From positions 1 to 64,000 of the forward strand of contig NZ_JALFCU010000085.1 in assembly GCF_022771645.1 (NCBI RefSeq): a stretch of 64,000 bases of DNA, in the 5' to 3' direction. Below the pieces are notes generated by a model. That model did no database searches. It saw nothing but the letters and a program-made list of their open reading frames with translations, and was not told where the DNA came from. This DNA is from Selenomonas sp. (GTDB taxonomy: Bacteria > Bacillota > Negativicutes > Selenomonadales > Selenomonadaceae). Below, piece after piece: positions 8,188 to 16,207 of the stretch; position 1 is the first letter of the stretch, and each line of letters opens with the position of its first letter. Position numbers and translations under genes: made by a program.

Positions 8188-9437
8188 ACCGTCGCACGTT
8201 TTTGAAATCTCTCGGCATCGGCGCCGTCGGCGCCGCACTCGGCACGGCGGATTACGACGAGCTGCTCGGCAGCGCGCCGGCGTCATCGTCCTGGGACATG
8301 TCGCAGGCTGGCGATTGGAGCGGCAGCGACGCAGGGCAGATGATCTACCGCCCCATCCCGCACACGGGGCAGAAGGTCAGCGTCGTCTCGCTCGGTATCG
8401 GCTCGCTGCACGAATCCGATGACGCGGAGATCACGCGTATCGTCGACACGGCGCTATCGAGCGGCATGAACCTCATCGACATGATCATGCCGACGGCCGG
8501 CCCGATGGAGGCCATCGCGCGCGGCATGAAGCCGCACCGGCAGAACACGATCGCGCAGTTCCATCTCGGCACGTCGTACAACCTCGCCGGCGTCATCGAC
8601 CGCACGCGCGACCTCGCCGAAACGAAGAAATCGTTCGAGATCGACCTGCGCGTCTACGGCGCGAGCGGCAGCGACATCGCGATGCTGCATTACATCGACC
8701 AGGACGACGGTTACGAGCGCGCGCTGAATAATGGCCTGCTCGATTACGCCGTGCAGCTGAAGCAGGCGGGCACGATCCGCTACATCGGCTTTTCGTCGCA
8801 CTCCGTGAACATCTGCAACCGCTTCCTCGACACGGGGCTCATCGACGTCTTCATGTTCAGCTTGAATCCCGCGTACGATTTTGAGAATACGAGCGAGGGC
8901 CTGCGCGTCGCAGAAGACCGCGCCGCGCTCTATGCGAAAGCGGCGAAGCTTGGCGCGGCCATCACGGTCATGAAATGTTACGACGGCGGCAAGCTGCTCT
9001 CGGCGTCCGACAGCCCGTTCGGCACGGCGCTGACGACGGCGCAGTGCGTGCAGTATTGCCTCGACTGGCCGGCCGTCGCCTCGTGCGTCGCTGGCGTGAA
9101 GAACATGGAAGAACTGCAAGCATCATTCGGCTACATCCACGCGACGGAAGCGGAACGCCGTTATGACGCAATTCTCTCCAGCAGCGCCGCCGTCACGGAG
9201 GGCGCATGCATCTACTGCAACCACTGTCTGCCGTGTCCCGTCAGCATCAACATCGGCGACGTCTTCAAATATTACGACCTCGCGAAAAACGGCGATCGTC
9301 TCGCGAGCGAACACTACGCCTCGCTCGCCCGCCACGCCTCCGACTGCATCCAGTGCGGCGACTGCGAGCCGCGCTGCCCGTTCCACGTCAAGATCATCGA
9401 AGGCATGGCGCGCGTCGCGGGCGAGATGGGACGATGA
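8184..9437 (+). CDS. Tat-signal aldo/keto reductase with C-terminal 2x[4Fe-4S] ferredoxin domain
   Basis: A 417-residue fusion. NRRTFLK at the N-terminus followed by a hydrophobic Gly/Ala stretch is a twin-arginine export signal, so the folded protein probably acts outside the cytoplasmic membrane. Residues from about 50 to 320 are an aldo/keto reductase TIM barrel. Near the C-terminus CIYCNHCLPCP and CIQCGDCEPRCP each supply four cysteines for a [4Fe-4S] cluster. The usual catalytic region is altered: after NLID the expected Tyr of the Asp-Tyr-Lys-His tetrad is replaced by an MIMPTAG stretch and the Lys position looks lost, while LHYID keeps a His. The gene overlaps the DUF4405 cytochrome gene by 4 bases. 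The substrate is unknown. Confidence 0.85.
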   Translation: MNRRTFLKSLGIGAVGAALGTADYDELLGSAPASSSWDMSQAGDWSGSDAGQMIYRPIPHTGQKVSVVSLGIGSLHESDDAEITRIVDTALSSGMNLIDMIMPTAGPMEAIARGMKPHRQNTIAQFHLGTSYNLAGVIDRTRDLAETKKSFEIDLRVYGASGSDIAMLHYIDQDDGYERALNNGLLDYAVQLKQAGTIRYIGFSSHSVNICNRFLDTGLIDVFMFSLNPAYDFENTSEGLRVAEDRAALYAKAAKLGAAITVMKCYDGGKLLSASDSPFGTALTTAQCVQYCLDWPAVASCVAGVKNMEELQASFGYIHATEAERRYDAILSSSAAVTEGACIYCNHCLPCPVSINIGDVFKYYDLAKNGDRLASEHYASLARHASDCIQCGDCEPRCPFHVKIIEGMARVAGEMGR

Positions 9438-9479
9438 CAAAAACAATTTCACATAGGGAAAATGAAGGAGGAACTTGGC

Positions 9480-9839
9480 ATGAAAAGCGCAGAAAAGAAA
9501 GTGCCGAAGAAGATCGTGCAGACGGCCGGGCGCGATGCGCTTGGCAATTTCGCGCCGGATTTTGCGCGGTACAACGACGACATCTTGTTCGGCGAGGTAT
9601 GGTCGCGCAATGACAAGCTCTCGCTTCACGACCGCAGTCTTGTGACGATCTCGGCGCTTGTCGGCGCGGGTGTCATCGACAGCTCGCTGAAATATCACAT
9701 CACGACGGCGAAAGCGAACGGCGTGACGAAGGACGAGATGGTCGAGATGATCACGCAGCTCGGCTTCTATGCAGGATGGCCGAAAGCTTGGGCGGCGTTC
9801 CGCATGGCGAAGGAAGTCTATGCAGATGAGGCGAAATAA
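9480..9839 (+). CDS. Carboxymuconolactone decarboxylase (CMD) family protein
   Basis: A 119-residue, all-helical CMD/AhpD-superfamily protein. GRDALGNFAPDFARYNDDILFGEVW and LSLHDRSLVTISALVGAG are typical. The AhpD-type Cys-x-x-Cys is absent: the corresponding region reads SALVGAGVIDSSLKYHI, which resembles gamma-carboxymuconolactone decarboxylase rather than a peroxidase. There is no aromatic degradation pathway nearby. The pairing with a flavodoxin and a cupin is common in anaerobes, and the reaction remains unknown. The ATG has a strong GAAGGAGGAA site. It lies 42 bases after the aldo/keto reductase, probably in the same transcript. Confidence 0.83.
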   Translation: MKSAEKKVPKKIVQTAGRDALGNFAPDFARYNDDILFGEVWSRNDKLSLHDRSLVTISALVGAGVIDSSLKYHITTAKANGVTKDEMVEMITQLGFYAGWPKAWAAFRMAKEVYADEAK

Positions 9840-9845
9840 TTACGC

Positions 9846-10505
9846 ATGATGGAGGGATGCGCTTCGAAGAAGATTTTCATGCTCGTGCTTGCTAGCCTGA
9901 TGATGCTCGTGCTTGGCGGCTGCGGCAGCGACAGCGCTGCGGCGACGACGTCGTCGAAGGCGTCAACAGCAACATCCGCGAAAGCGTCAACAACGGCTTC
10001 GAGCTCCAGCACTGGAACGAATGCGAAGGCACTCGTGGTCTATTTTTCCGCGACGGGCAACACGAAAGCGCTCGCACAGACAGCGGCAGAGGCGCTGGAC
10101 GCTGACACCTTCGAAATCGTGCCGGAGAAGGTTTATACGAAAGAAGACCTCAACTACAATGACGAGACGACACGCGCGACGGTCGAGATGAAGGACGAGT
10201 CGGCGCGCCCGGCCATCAAGAACAAACTTGAAGGCCTCGAAAAATACGAGACGATCGTGATCGCCTACCCCATCTGGTGGGGGCAGGCACCGCGCATCAT
10301 CGACACGTTCATGGAAAGCTACGATTTGAACGGCAAGACCATCGTGCCGATCTGCACGTCCGCGTCGAGCGATATCGGCTCGTCGGGCGATTATCTGCAT
10401 CGGTTCGCGCCGAACACGACGTGGAAAGATGGCAAGCGGTTTGAAAAAGGCGCATCGGCATCGGAATTGAAATCGTTCTTTGCGGGAATGGGTATTATGA
10501 AATGA
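9846..10505 (+). CDS. Flavodoxin-domain lipoprotein
   Basis: A 219-residue protein with a lipoprotein signal (KK, hydrophobic helix, lipobox LVLGGC near residue 26), a Ser/Thr/Ala-rich linker of about 30 residues, then a flavodoxin fold. VVYFSATGNTKALA is the FMN phosphate loop, and YPIWWGQAPRIIDTF and CTSASSDIGSSG are the other FMN-contacting loops. It probably carries electrons on the outer face of the membrane, which fits the Tat-exported Fe-S reductase upstream. The start is uncertain: the ATG at 9846 lacks a good ribosome site, while GGAGGG lies inside the reading frame at 9851-9856, so translation may instead begin at the in-frame ATG at 9879. Confidence 0.83.
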   Translation: MMEGCASKKIFMLVLASLMMLVLGGCGSDSAAATTSSKASTATSAKASTTASSSSTGTNAKALVVYFSATGNTKALAQTAAEALDADTFEIVPEKVYTKEDLNYNDETTRATVEMKDESARPAIKNKLEGLEKYETIVIAYPIWWGQAPRIIDTFMESYDLNGKTIVPICTSASSDIGSSGDYLHRFAPNTTWKDGKRFEKGASASELKSFFAGMGIMK

Positions 10506-10549
10506 TGTAAGATTTGTCTATTCACAATATTTTGCAGGAGGACTTGAAG

Positions 10550-10996
10550 ATGGCAGACATTACAGAAAAAGGCGAGGCAGGAAAGACTGCATTCCAGCAG
10601 CAGCTCATGTTTCCGATTGGCGAGAAAAATCCGTACAACCAATTTTTCGACGGGCAGAGCTATCTCGCGCCGGTGTCGGAAAAGCAAGTCGGCATCTACA
10701 ACGTGACATTCGAGCCGGGCTGCCGCAACCATTGGCACGTCCATCACGCGAAGTCGGGCGGCGGGCAGCTGCTGATTTGCGTTGGCGGGCGCGGCTGGTA
10801 TCAGGCGTGGGGTGAAGCGCCTGTCGCGATGACGCCGGGCACGGTCGTCAACATCCCAGCCGGCGTCAAGCATTGGCACGGTGCGGCGGCGGACAGCTGG
10901 TTCGCGCACCTCGCGATTGAGGTCGATGGGGAAGAGACATCAAATGAATGGTGTGAACCTGTCGATGATGATGCGTATGCGGCGATGGGCAAATGA
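10550..10996 (+). CDS. Cupin-domain protein
   Basis: A 148-residue single-domain cupin. HWHVHH plus the downstream Gln/Glu position form metal-binding motif 1, and PAGVKHWHGA is motif 2. The AGGAGG site is 7-8 bases before the ATG at 10550. In many anaerobes this cupin accompanies CMD proteins, either as a fusion or as a neighbour, as here. The substrate is unknown; a small-molecule isomerase or dioxygenase role is possible but not shown. The stop overlaps the next small gene (ATGA at 10993). Confidence 0.85.
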   Translation: MADITEKGEAGKTAFQQQLMFPIGEKNPYNQFFDGQSYLAPVSEKQVGIYNVTFEPGCRNHWHVHHAKSGGGQLLICVGGRGWYQAWGEAPVAMTPGTVVNIPAGVKHWHGAAADSWFAHLAIEVDGEETSNEWCEPVDDDAYAAMGK

Positions 10997-11301
10997 ATGG
11001 GCCGGATGTGAAGCGCGATTCCGTGGCGGAGTCCATTGACCCCATCGCACTCGGCTGTTGCTTGCGCGCTTGCATGGCAAGCGACACAGAGAAACAAGCG
11101 TTCCTTCAAACGTTTCAGAACGCCGATAATCACGAACGTTATCATATGCTTTTGCGTGAACGCCAAGCATTGCTGCACATCATTCATGAAAAAGAAGAAG
11201 TAATTGGTCAAATCGATTACATGATGCATTTGCTTGAAAGACAGCAAAACAGCGAATCTGGAAAGGCTTCCCCTCCGGGGAAGCTGGCACGCGAAGCGTG
11301 A
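10993..11301 (+). CDS. Small helical protein of unknown function, C-terminus made by a repeat element
   Basis: A 102-residue protein. The central part (AFLQTFQNADNHERYHMLLRE and beyond to LLERQQ) is charged and heptad-like and probably forms a helical hairpin. I do not recognise the family. The frame overlaps the cupin stop by 4 bases, so translation is coupled; an alternative start is the ATG at 11080 in front of SDTEKQ. The last dozen residues (GKASPPGKLAREA) are encoded by a palindromic repeat at 11266-11320, which suggests that the repeat inserted near the 3' end and supplied a new stop codon. Confidence 0.6.
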   Translation: MNGPDVKRDSVAESIDPIALGCCLRACMASDTEKQAFLQTFQNADNHERYHMLLRERQALLHIIHEKEEVIGQIDYMMHLLERQQNSESGKASPPGKLAREA

Positions 11302-11320
11302 CTGAAAGGGTGTCGGAGGT
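11266..11320 (+). repeat. Two-hairpin palindromic repeat, copy 1
   Basis: Hairpin 1: GCTTCCCC (11266-11273), loop TCC, GGGGAAGC. Hairpin 2: CACGC (11288-11292), loop GAA, GCGTG. A purine-rich tail (TGAAAGGGTGTCGGAGG) follows. The same layout recurs at 44121 and 63549 with different but still complementary arms. This copy overlaps the 3' end of the small helical protein gene. Confidence 0.75.
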
Positions 11321-11337
11321 AGGCCACAACAAATCGC

Positions 11338-11388
11338 AAGAAAGAATCTGCGAAGGAAACTTTTCGTCGCGGATTCTTTCTTTTTGTG
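11338..11388 (+). terminator. Rho-independent terminator before the LysR gene
   Basis: GAAAGAATC (11340-11348) pairs with GATTCTTTC (11372-11380), with further pairing inside (GCGA with TCGT/CGC), followed by TTTTTGTG. It ends the redox cassette transcript. Confidence 0.8.
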
Positions 11389-11426
11389 TTACGATGGAGG
11401 AAAACTGATGAAGAGACTGACAATCC

Positions 11427-12338
11427 ATGGAACTCCGCGTCCTCAAATATTTCCTCGCCATCGCGCGCGAGCAGGGCATCACGCGCGCGGCCGATGTCCT
11501 CCACATCACGCAGCCGACGTTGTCGCGGCAGATTGCCGAGCTCGAGGAGGAGCTTGGCGTGCAGCTCTTTGACCGCTCGGGGCGGCGCATCCGCTTGACG
11601 GACGAGGGCATCCTGTTCCGCCGTCGCGCCATGGAGATCCTCGACCTCGTCGAGCGCACGCGCGAGGAAGTCTCGGAACAGGACGAGCGCATCGAGGGCA
11701 CGGTTTCCATCGGCTGCGGCGTGCTGCGCGCGTTTCAGGACCTCGCGGAGATCATCGGCCGCTTCCGCGAGACGCACCCGCTCGTGCATTTCCAGATCCA
11801 TACGGGCAACGCCGACGACGTGCAGCAGCGCATCGACCAAGGACTCCTTGACCTCGCGCTGTTCATCGAGCCTGTCGCGGCCGAGCCGTACAATTATGTG
11901 CGTTTCCCAGGGAAAGAGCTCTACGGCGTCATGTTGCCGGCGGATTCTCCGCTCGCAGAAAAATCTGCCGTGACCGTCGATGACCTCGCAGGCCTGCCGC
12001 TCATCTTGCCGTCGCGACTGAACGTGCACAGCGAGGTCATGAATTGGTTTCAAAAAGCGAAGCAGCCGCTCGACATCCCGTTCACGAGCAACCTCAGCAC
12101 GAACGCCGCCATGCTCGTCGTGCATCATCTCGCCGTCGCCATCATCGCGCTCGGCTCGCAGCCGTACGCTGACCCCGCGCGGCTCGCGCTGCGTCCGCTC
12201 GCGCCGGAGCTCTCCGAGACGGCGATCCTCGCCTGGCGCCGCCAGCAGCCGCAGTCCCGCGCCGTCAAGCGTTTCATCGCGTTCGCGCAGGAAGAGATTC
12301 CAAAACTTGCCTCTGATGCACAACTGTTAAAAAAATAG
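11427..12338 (+). CDS. LysR-family transcriptional regulator
   Basis: A 303-residue DNA-binding regulator. The N-terminal winged helix-turn-helix is classical: MELRVLKYFLAIAREQGITR, then AADVLHITQPTLSRQIAELEEELG, then LFDRSG. An effector-binding periplasmic-protein-like domain occupies about residues 90-300. It sits directly upstream of, and in the same direction as, the propionate operon, separated by a terminator and a promoter, so it may control that operon; this is inference. The start is fixed by family alignment. The ribosome site is weak, and a short overlapping frame begins at 11408, so translation may be modest. Confidence 0.88.
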   Translation: MELRVLKYFLAIAREQGITRAADVLHITQPTLSRQIAELEEELGVQLFDRSGRRIRLTDEGILFRRRAMEILDLVERTREEVSEQDERIEGTVSIGCGVLRAFQDLAEIIGRFRETHPLVHFQIHTGNADDVQQRIDQGLLDLALFIEPVAAEPYNYVRFPGKELYGVMLPADSPLAEKSAVTVDDLAGLPLILPSRLNVHSEVMNWFQKAKQPLDIPFTSNLSTNAAMLVVHHLAVAIIALGSQPYADPARLALRPLAPELSETAILAWRRQQPQSRAVKRFIAFAQEEIPKLASDAQLLKK

Positions 12339-12356
12339 GACAAAATATGGTCGAAA

Positions 12357-12386
12357 GCCGTCAGAGTAATCTTGACGGCGTTTTCT
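12357..12386 (+). terminator. Rho-independent terminator after the LysR gene
   Basis: GCCGTCA (12357-12363), a 9-base loop, TGACGGC (12373-12379), then GTTTTCT. The right arm overlaps the -35 box of the next promoter. Confidence 0.7.
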
Positions 12387-12400
12387 GTCTGTGCTATTCT
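12372..12400 (+). promoter_or_regulatory. Sigma-A promoter of the propionate operon
   Basis: TTGACG (12372-12377), a 17-base spacer and TATTCT (12395-12400). The leader would be about 107 bases and contains the palindrome at 12446-12467. Confidence 0.6.
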
Positions 12401-12445
12401 TATAGATGGGATATAAACAAGGCATGGTGGTAGCATAAACCATAA

Positions 12446-12467
12446 TTATAGAATATAGATTCTATAA
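12446..12467. promoter_or_regulatory. Perfect inverted repeat, candidate operator of the propionate operon
   Basis: Arms TTATAGAAT and ATTCTATAA (9 bases each) flank a 4-base ATAG centre. It lies about 40-60 bases after the predicted transcription start and 48 bases before the CoA-transferase start. An AT-rich perfect dyad in such GC-rich DNA is conspicuous. It could bind the adjacent LysR protein or a global regulator; the binder is unknown. Confidence 0.55.
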
Positions 12468-12514
12468 CGATGAGTTATGCAACGGCCGTGCGGTATGAAC
12501 AAGGGGGATTTCGA

Positions 12515-14017
12515 ATGATTGATATTCTCGACCGCGTTCGCAACAAGAGCCTGCAGAGCAAGATCGTGTCTGCAGAGGAGGCGGCCGCTTTCCTCAAGCC
12601 CGGCATGAATGTCGCGACGAGCGGCTTCACGGCTTCGGCGTACCCGAAGGCAGTGCCTCTCGCGCTTGCCGAGCGCATGAAGAAGGAACCTTTCACCATC
12701 AATCTTTGGACGGGCGCTTCGACGGGCCCGGAGCTCGATGATGCGCTCGCGCAGGTGCACGGCATCAAGCAGCGCCTGCCGTACCAGACGGATAAAGCGC
12801 TCCGCAGCGAGATCAACGACGGCAGCGTCGATTATCTCGATCTGCATCTTTCCGAGTCGGCACAGCTCTCCCGCTGCGGCTACCTCGGCCACATCGATGT
12901 CGCCATCGTCGAGGCGTGCGCCATCGACGAGGATGGCAACATCATCCCGACGACGTCGCTCGGAAACGCGGCATCCTATGTGCAGTCTGCCGACACGGTC
13001 ATCGTCGAGGTGAACACGAGCCAGCCGCTCGACCTCGAGGGCATGCATGATGTCTACATCCCGATGGATCCGCCGAACCGCCTGCCCATCCCCATCGTGA
13101 AGGCCAGCGATCGCGTCGGCACGCCGTACATCCCGTGCACGCCGGACAAGATCAAATACATCGTCCCGTGCGACATCCCGGATCACACGCGCCCGCTCCG
13201 CGCCATTGATGACAACTCGAAGAAGATGAGCGAGCTCACGCTCGAGTTCCTCGATGCGGAAGTCAAGGCCGGCCGCATGCCGAAGAACCTGCTGCCGTTG
13301 CAGTCAGGCGTCGGCAACGTCGCGAACGCTGTGCTCGCGGGCTTCGTCGATTCCGACCTCAAAGACCTTACGGTCTACACGGAAGTCATCCAGGACGGCA
13401 TGCTCGACCTCATCGATGCCGGCAAGCTGAACTTCGCATCTGGTACGGCGTTCTCCCCGTCGCCCGAGGGCATGAAGCGCTTCTACGCTGACGTGCAGAA
13501 GTACAAGAAATACTTGCTCCTCCGTCCGGAAGAAGTTTCGAACAGCCCGGAAGTCGTCCACCGTCTCGGCGTCATCGCCATGAACACGGCCATCGAGTGT
13601 GACATTTACGGCAACGTGAACTCGACGCACATTACGGGCACGAAGATGATGAACGGCATCGGCGGCAGCGGCGACTTCGCGCGCAACGCGTACCTCACGA
13701 TCTTCTACACGCCGTCGACGGCGAAAGATGGCAAGATTTCGTCCATCGTCCCGTTTTGCTCGCACATCGACCACACGGAGCACGACGTCGACGTCATCAT
13801 CACGGAGCAGGGCGTCGCGGATCTCCGCGGCAAAGCGCCGAAAGAGCGCGCACTCGAGATCATCAACAAATGCGCGCATCCGGACTACCGTCCGCTGCTC
13901 CTCGACTACTTCCATCGTGCCGACGAGGCGACGAAGCATGCGAACACGCCGCACATCCTCGAAGAGGCGCTGTCGTTCCATGAGCGCTTCCTCAAGAACG
14001 GCTCGATGCAGAAGTGA
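12515..14017 (+). CDS. Acetyl-CoA hydrolase/transferase family: propionyl-CoA:succinate (or acetate) CoA-transferase
   Basis: A 500-residue class I CoA-transferase of the SucC/Cat1/AarC type. Its family exchanges CoA between succinate and a short acid. In this operon the natural job is propionyl-CoA + succinate to propionate + succinyl-CoA, which closes the cycle. Glu290 in YTEVIQDGM is at the position expected for the glutamate that forms the thioester. GIGGSGDFARNA near residue 380 is the conserved Gly-rich oxyanion loop. The ATG at 12515 follows an AAGGGGG site by about 7 bases. It is the first gene of an eight-gene run in one direction to 19904. Acetate as co-substrate cannot be excluded. 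Confidence 0.88.
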   Translation: MIDILDRVRNKSLQSKIVSAEEAAAFLKPGMNVATSGFTASAYPKAVPLALAERMKKEPFTINLWTGASTGPELDDALAQVHGIKQRLPYQTDKALRSEINDGSVDYLDLHLSESAQLSRCGYLGHIDVAIVEACAIDEDGNIIPTTSLGNAASYVQSADTVIVEVNTSQPLDLEGMHDVYIPMDPPNRLPIPIVKASDRVGTPYIPCTPDKIKYIVPCDIPDHTRPLRAIDDNSKKMSELTLEFLDAEVKAGRMPKNLLPLQSGVGNVANAVLAGFVDSDLKDLTVYTEVIQDGMLDLIDAGKLNFASGTAFSPSPEGMKRFYADVQKYKKYLLLRPEEVSNSPEVVHRLGVIAMNTAIECDIYGNVNSTHITGTKMMNGIGGSGDFARNAYLTIFYTPSTAKDGKISSIVPFCSHIDHTEHDVDVIITEQGVADLRGKAPKERALEIINKCAHPDYRPLLLDYFHRADEATKHANTPHILEEALSFHERFLKNGSMQK

Positions 14018-14038
14018 TTTTTCAAAAAGGCTGAAGCG

Positions 14039-14056
14039 GGAGCGGCTCTCCGCTCC
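14039..14056 (+). other. Intercistronic hairpin
   Basis: GGAGCGG, loop CTCT, CCGCTCC between the CoA-transferase and mutase genes. There is no T-tract, so it is more likely an mRNA processing or stability element than a terminator. Confidence 0.4.
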
Positions 14057-14091
14057 TGTATACATAGAACTGAATCAGGAGGAAACTCAGT

Positions 14092-15747
14092 ATGAGCACG
14101 GAACACGAGAAAATCCAGGCAGAGCTCGCGAAATACCAGGCGAGCGTCGAAAAGGCCATCGCACGCTTCCCGGAGCGTGACCACCTGCCGGAGCAGCGCC
14201 TCTACACGCCGCTCGACATCAAGGACACGGACTACGCGGACGAAATCAGCTTCCCGGGCGTCTATCCGTACACGCGCGGCGTCCAGCCGACGATGTACCG
14301 CGGCCGCTTCTGGACGATGCGCATGTACGCAGGCTTCTCGACGGCAGAGGAGTCGAACAAGCGCTATCGCATGCTGATCGAGAACGGCGCGACGGGCCTT
14401 TCCTGCGCATTCGACCTGCCGACGCAGATCGGCTACGATTCCGACGATCCGATTTCCGAAGGCGAAGTCGGCAAGGTCGGCGTGGCCATCGACTCGCTCG
14501 CCGACATGGAAGTCCTGTTCGATCAGATCGACCTCGGCAAGGTCTCGACGTCCATGACGATCAACGCGCCGGCATCGGTTCTGCTCGCGATGTACATCGC
14601 TGTGGCAGAGAAGCAGGGCGTCGCTGCCGACCAGCTCCGCGGCACGATCCAGAACGATATCCTCAAAGAGTATGCCGCCCGCGGCACGTACATCTTCCCG
14701 CCGCGTCCTTCGATGCGCCTCATCACGAACATCTTCGAGTATTGCTCGAAGAACGTGCCGAAGTGGAACACGATCTCCATTTCCGGTTACCATATCCGTG
14801 AGGCAGGCTCGACGGCCGCGCAGGAAATCGCCTTCACGATTGCCGACGGCATCGCGTACTGCGAAGCTGCCATCAAGGCCGGCCTGCACATCGACGATTT
14901 CGCCGGCCGCCTCTCGTTCTTCTGGAACGCGCACAACAATGTCCTCGAAGAGGTTGCGAAGTTCCGCGCATCCCGCCGCATCTGGGCAAAGGTCATGAAA
15001 GAGCGCTTCCATGCCGAGAAGGACAAGTCCATGAAGCTGCGTTTCCATACGCAGACGGCTGGCTCGATGCTCACGGCACAGCAGCCGAACAACAACATCG
15101 TGCGCGTCGCGCTCCAGACGGCGGCGGCCGTCATGGGCGGCACGCAGTCCCTCCACACGAATTCCCGCGACGAAGCGCTGGCACTCCCGACGCAGGAATC
15201 CGTCACGATCGCCCTGCGCACGCAGCAGATCGTCGCTTATGAGAGCGGCCTCGCGGATGTCATCGACCCGCTCGCCGGCTCGTACTACGTCGAGGCCATG
15301 ACGAACAAGCTCGAGGCTGAGGCGTGGGACTACATCCACAAGATCGACGAGATGGGCGGCGCCGTCGCAGCCATCGAAAAGGGCTACATCCAGAAAGAAA
15401 TCCAGGATTCCGCTTACAAGTGGCAGATGGACGTCGAGTCCGGCGCCCGCGTCATTGTCGGCGTCAACAAGTTCCAGATGGAAAACGAGGAGCCGCCGAA
15501 AGACCTCCTCAAGGTCGACGAGGCCGTCGGCAAGCGCCAGGTCGCGAAGCTGCATGACATGAAGGCGAAACGCGACAACGCCGCCGTCGAAGCAGCACTC
15601 AAAGACCTCAAGGCCGCTTGCGAAGACGAGAACGAGAACCTCATGCCGCACATCCTCGCGGCCGTCAAAACGTACGCGACGCTCGGCGAAATCTGCGGCG
15701 TGATGCGCGAAGTCTTCGGCGAGTATGAGGCACACGTGAACCTGTAA
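14092..15747 (+). CDS. Methylmalonyl-CoA mutase, large catalytic subunit
   Basis: A 551-residue TIM-barrel subunit that, with the cobalamin protein encoded next, rearranges (R)-methylmalonyl-CoA and succinyl-CoA by a radical mechanism. Family hallmarks are [58 protein letters not shown] and [20 protein letters not shown]. It ends after the barrel and has no C-terminal B12 domain, so this is the split alpha-type architecture known from archaea and some anaerobes. An AGGAGG site precedes the ATG. The next gene, 21 bases on, supplies the B12 domain. Confidence 0.95.
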   Translation: MSTEHEKIQAELAKYQASVEKAIARFPERDHLPEQRLYTPLDIKDTDYADEISFPGVYPYTRGVQPTMYRGRFWTMRMYAGFSTAEESNKRYRMLIENGATGLSCAFDLPTQIGYDSDDPISEGEVGKVGVAIDSLADMEVLFDQIDLGKVSTSMTINAPASVLLAMYIAVAEKQGVAADQLRGTIQNDILKEYAARGTYIFPPRPSMRLITNIFEYCSKNVPKWNTISISGYHIREAGSTAAQEIAFTIADGIAYCEAAIKAGLHIDDFAGRLSFFWNAHNNVLEEVAKFRASRRIWAKVMKERFHAEKDKSMKLRFHTQTAGSMLTAQQPNNNIVRVALQTAAAVMGGTQSLHTNSRDEALALPTQESVTIALRTQQIVAYESGLADVIDPLAGSYYVEAMTNKLEAEAWDYIHKIDEMGGAVAAIEKGYIQKEIQDSAYKWQMDVESGARVIVGVNKFQMENEEPPKDLLKVDEAVGKRQVAKLHDMKAKRDNAAVEAALKDLKAACEDENENLMPHILAAVKTYATLGEICGVMREVFGEYEAHVNL

Positions 15748-15768
15748 TTTTTGTGGAGGGACATACAA

Positions 15769-16164
15769 ATGGAGAAGAAGATCAGAGTCTTAGTCGCAAA
15801 ACCGGGCCTCGATGGCCATGACCGCGGCGCGAAAGTCGTCGCACGCGCCCTGCGCGATGCAGGTTTCGAGGTTATCTACACGGGCCTCCGCCAGACGCCG
15901 GAGCAGATCGCGGAAGCCGCGCTGCAGGAAGACGTCAACGTCGTTGCCATGAGCATCCTCTCGGGTGCGCACGGCCACCTGTTCCCGAAAGTCGTCAACC
16001 TCGTCCGCGAAAAGGGCATGGATGATGTCCTGATCATCGGCGGCGGCGTCATCCCCGACACCGATATCCCTGCCCTGAAAGAAGCCGGCATCGCCGAAGT
16101 CTTCACGCCGGGCACGCCGACGACGGACGTCGTGAACTTCATCAAGGAACACGTGAAACTCTAA
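15769..16164 (+). CDS. Methylmalonyl-CoA mutase, cobalamin-binding subunit
   Basis: A 131-residue Rossmann-like B12 domain. [10 protein letters not shown] contains the DxHxxG motif whose His replaces dimethylbenzimidazole as lower cobalt ligand. SILSGAH and [11 protein letters not shown] are the Ser- and Gly-rich loops that hold the nucleotide tail. It completes the two-part mutase. The start is fixed by a GGAGGG site 7-8 bases upstream. Confidence 0.95.
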   Translation: MEKKIRVLVAKPGLDGHDRGAKVVARALRDAGFEVIYTGLRQTPEQIAEAALQEDVNVVAMSILSGAHGHLFPKVVNLVREKGMDDVLIIGGGVIPDTDIPALKEAGIAEVFTPGTPTTDVVNFIKEHVKL

Positions 16165-16207
16165 TTTTACAACCAACGGAAATCACTCTTTTTTAGGAGG
16201 GCGTCAC

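Noticed and set aside
11408..11572. Short frame starting ATGAAGAGACTG overlapping the LysR start
   Set aside because: It runs in another frame through the conserved helix-turn-helix and has no plausible product, although its ribosome site is better than that of the LysR gene.
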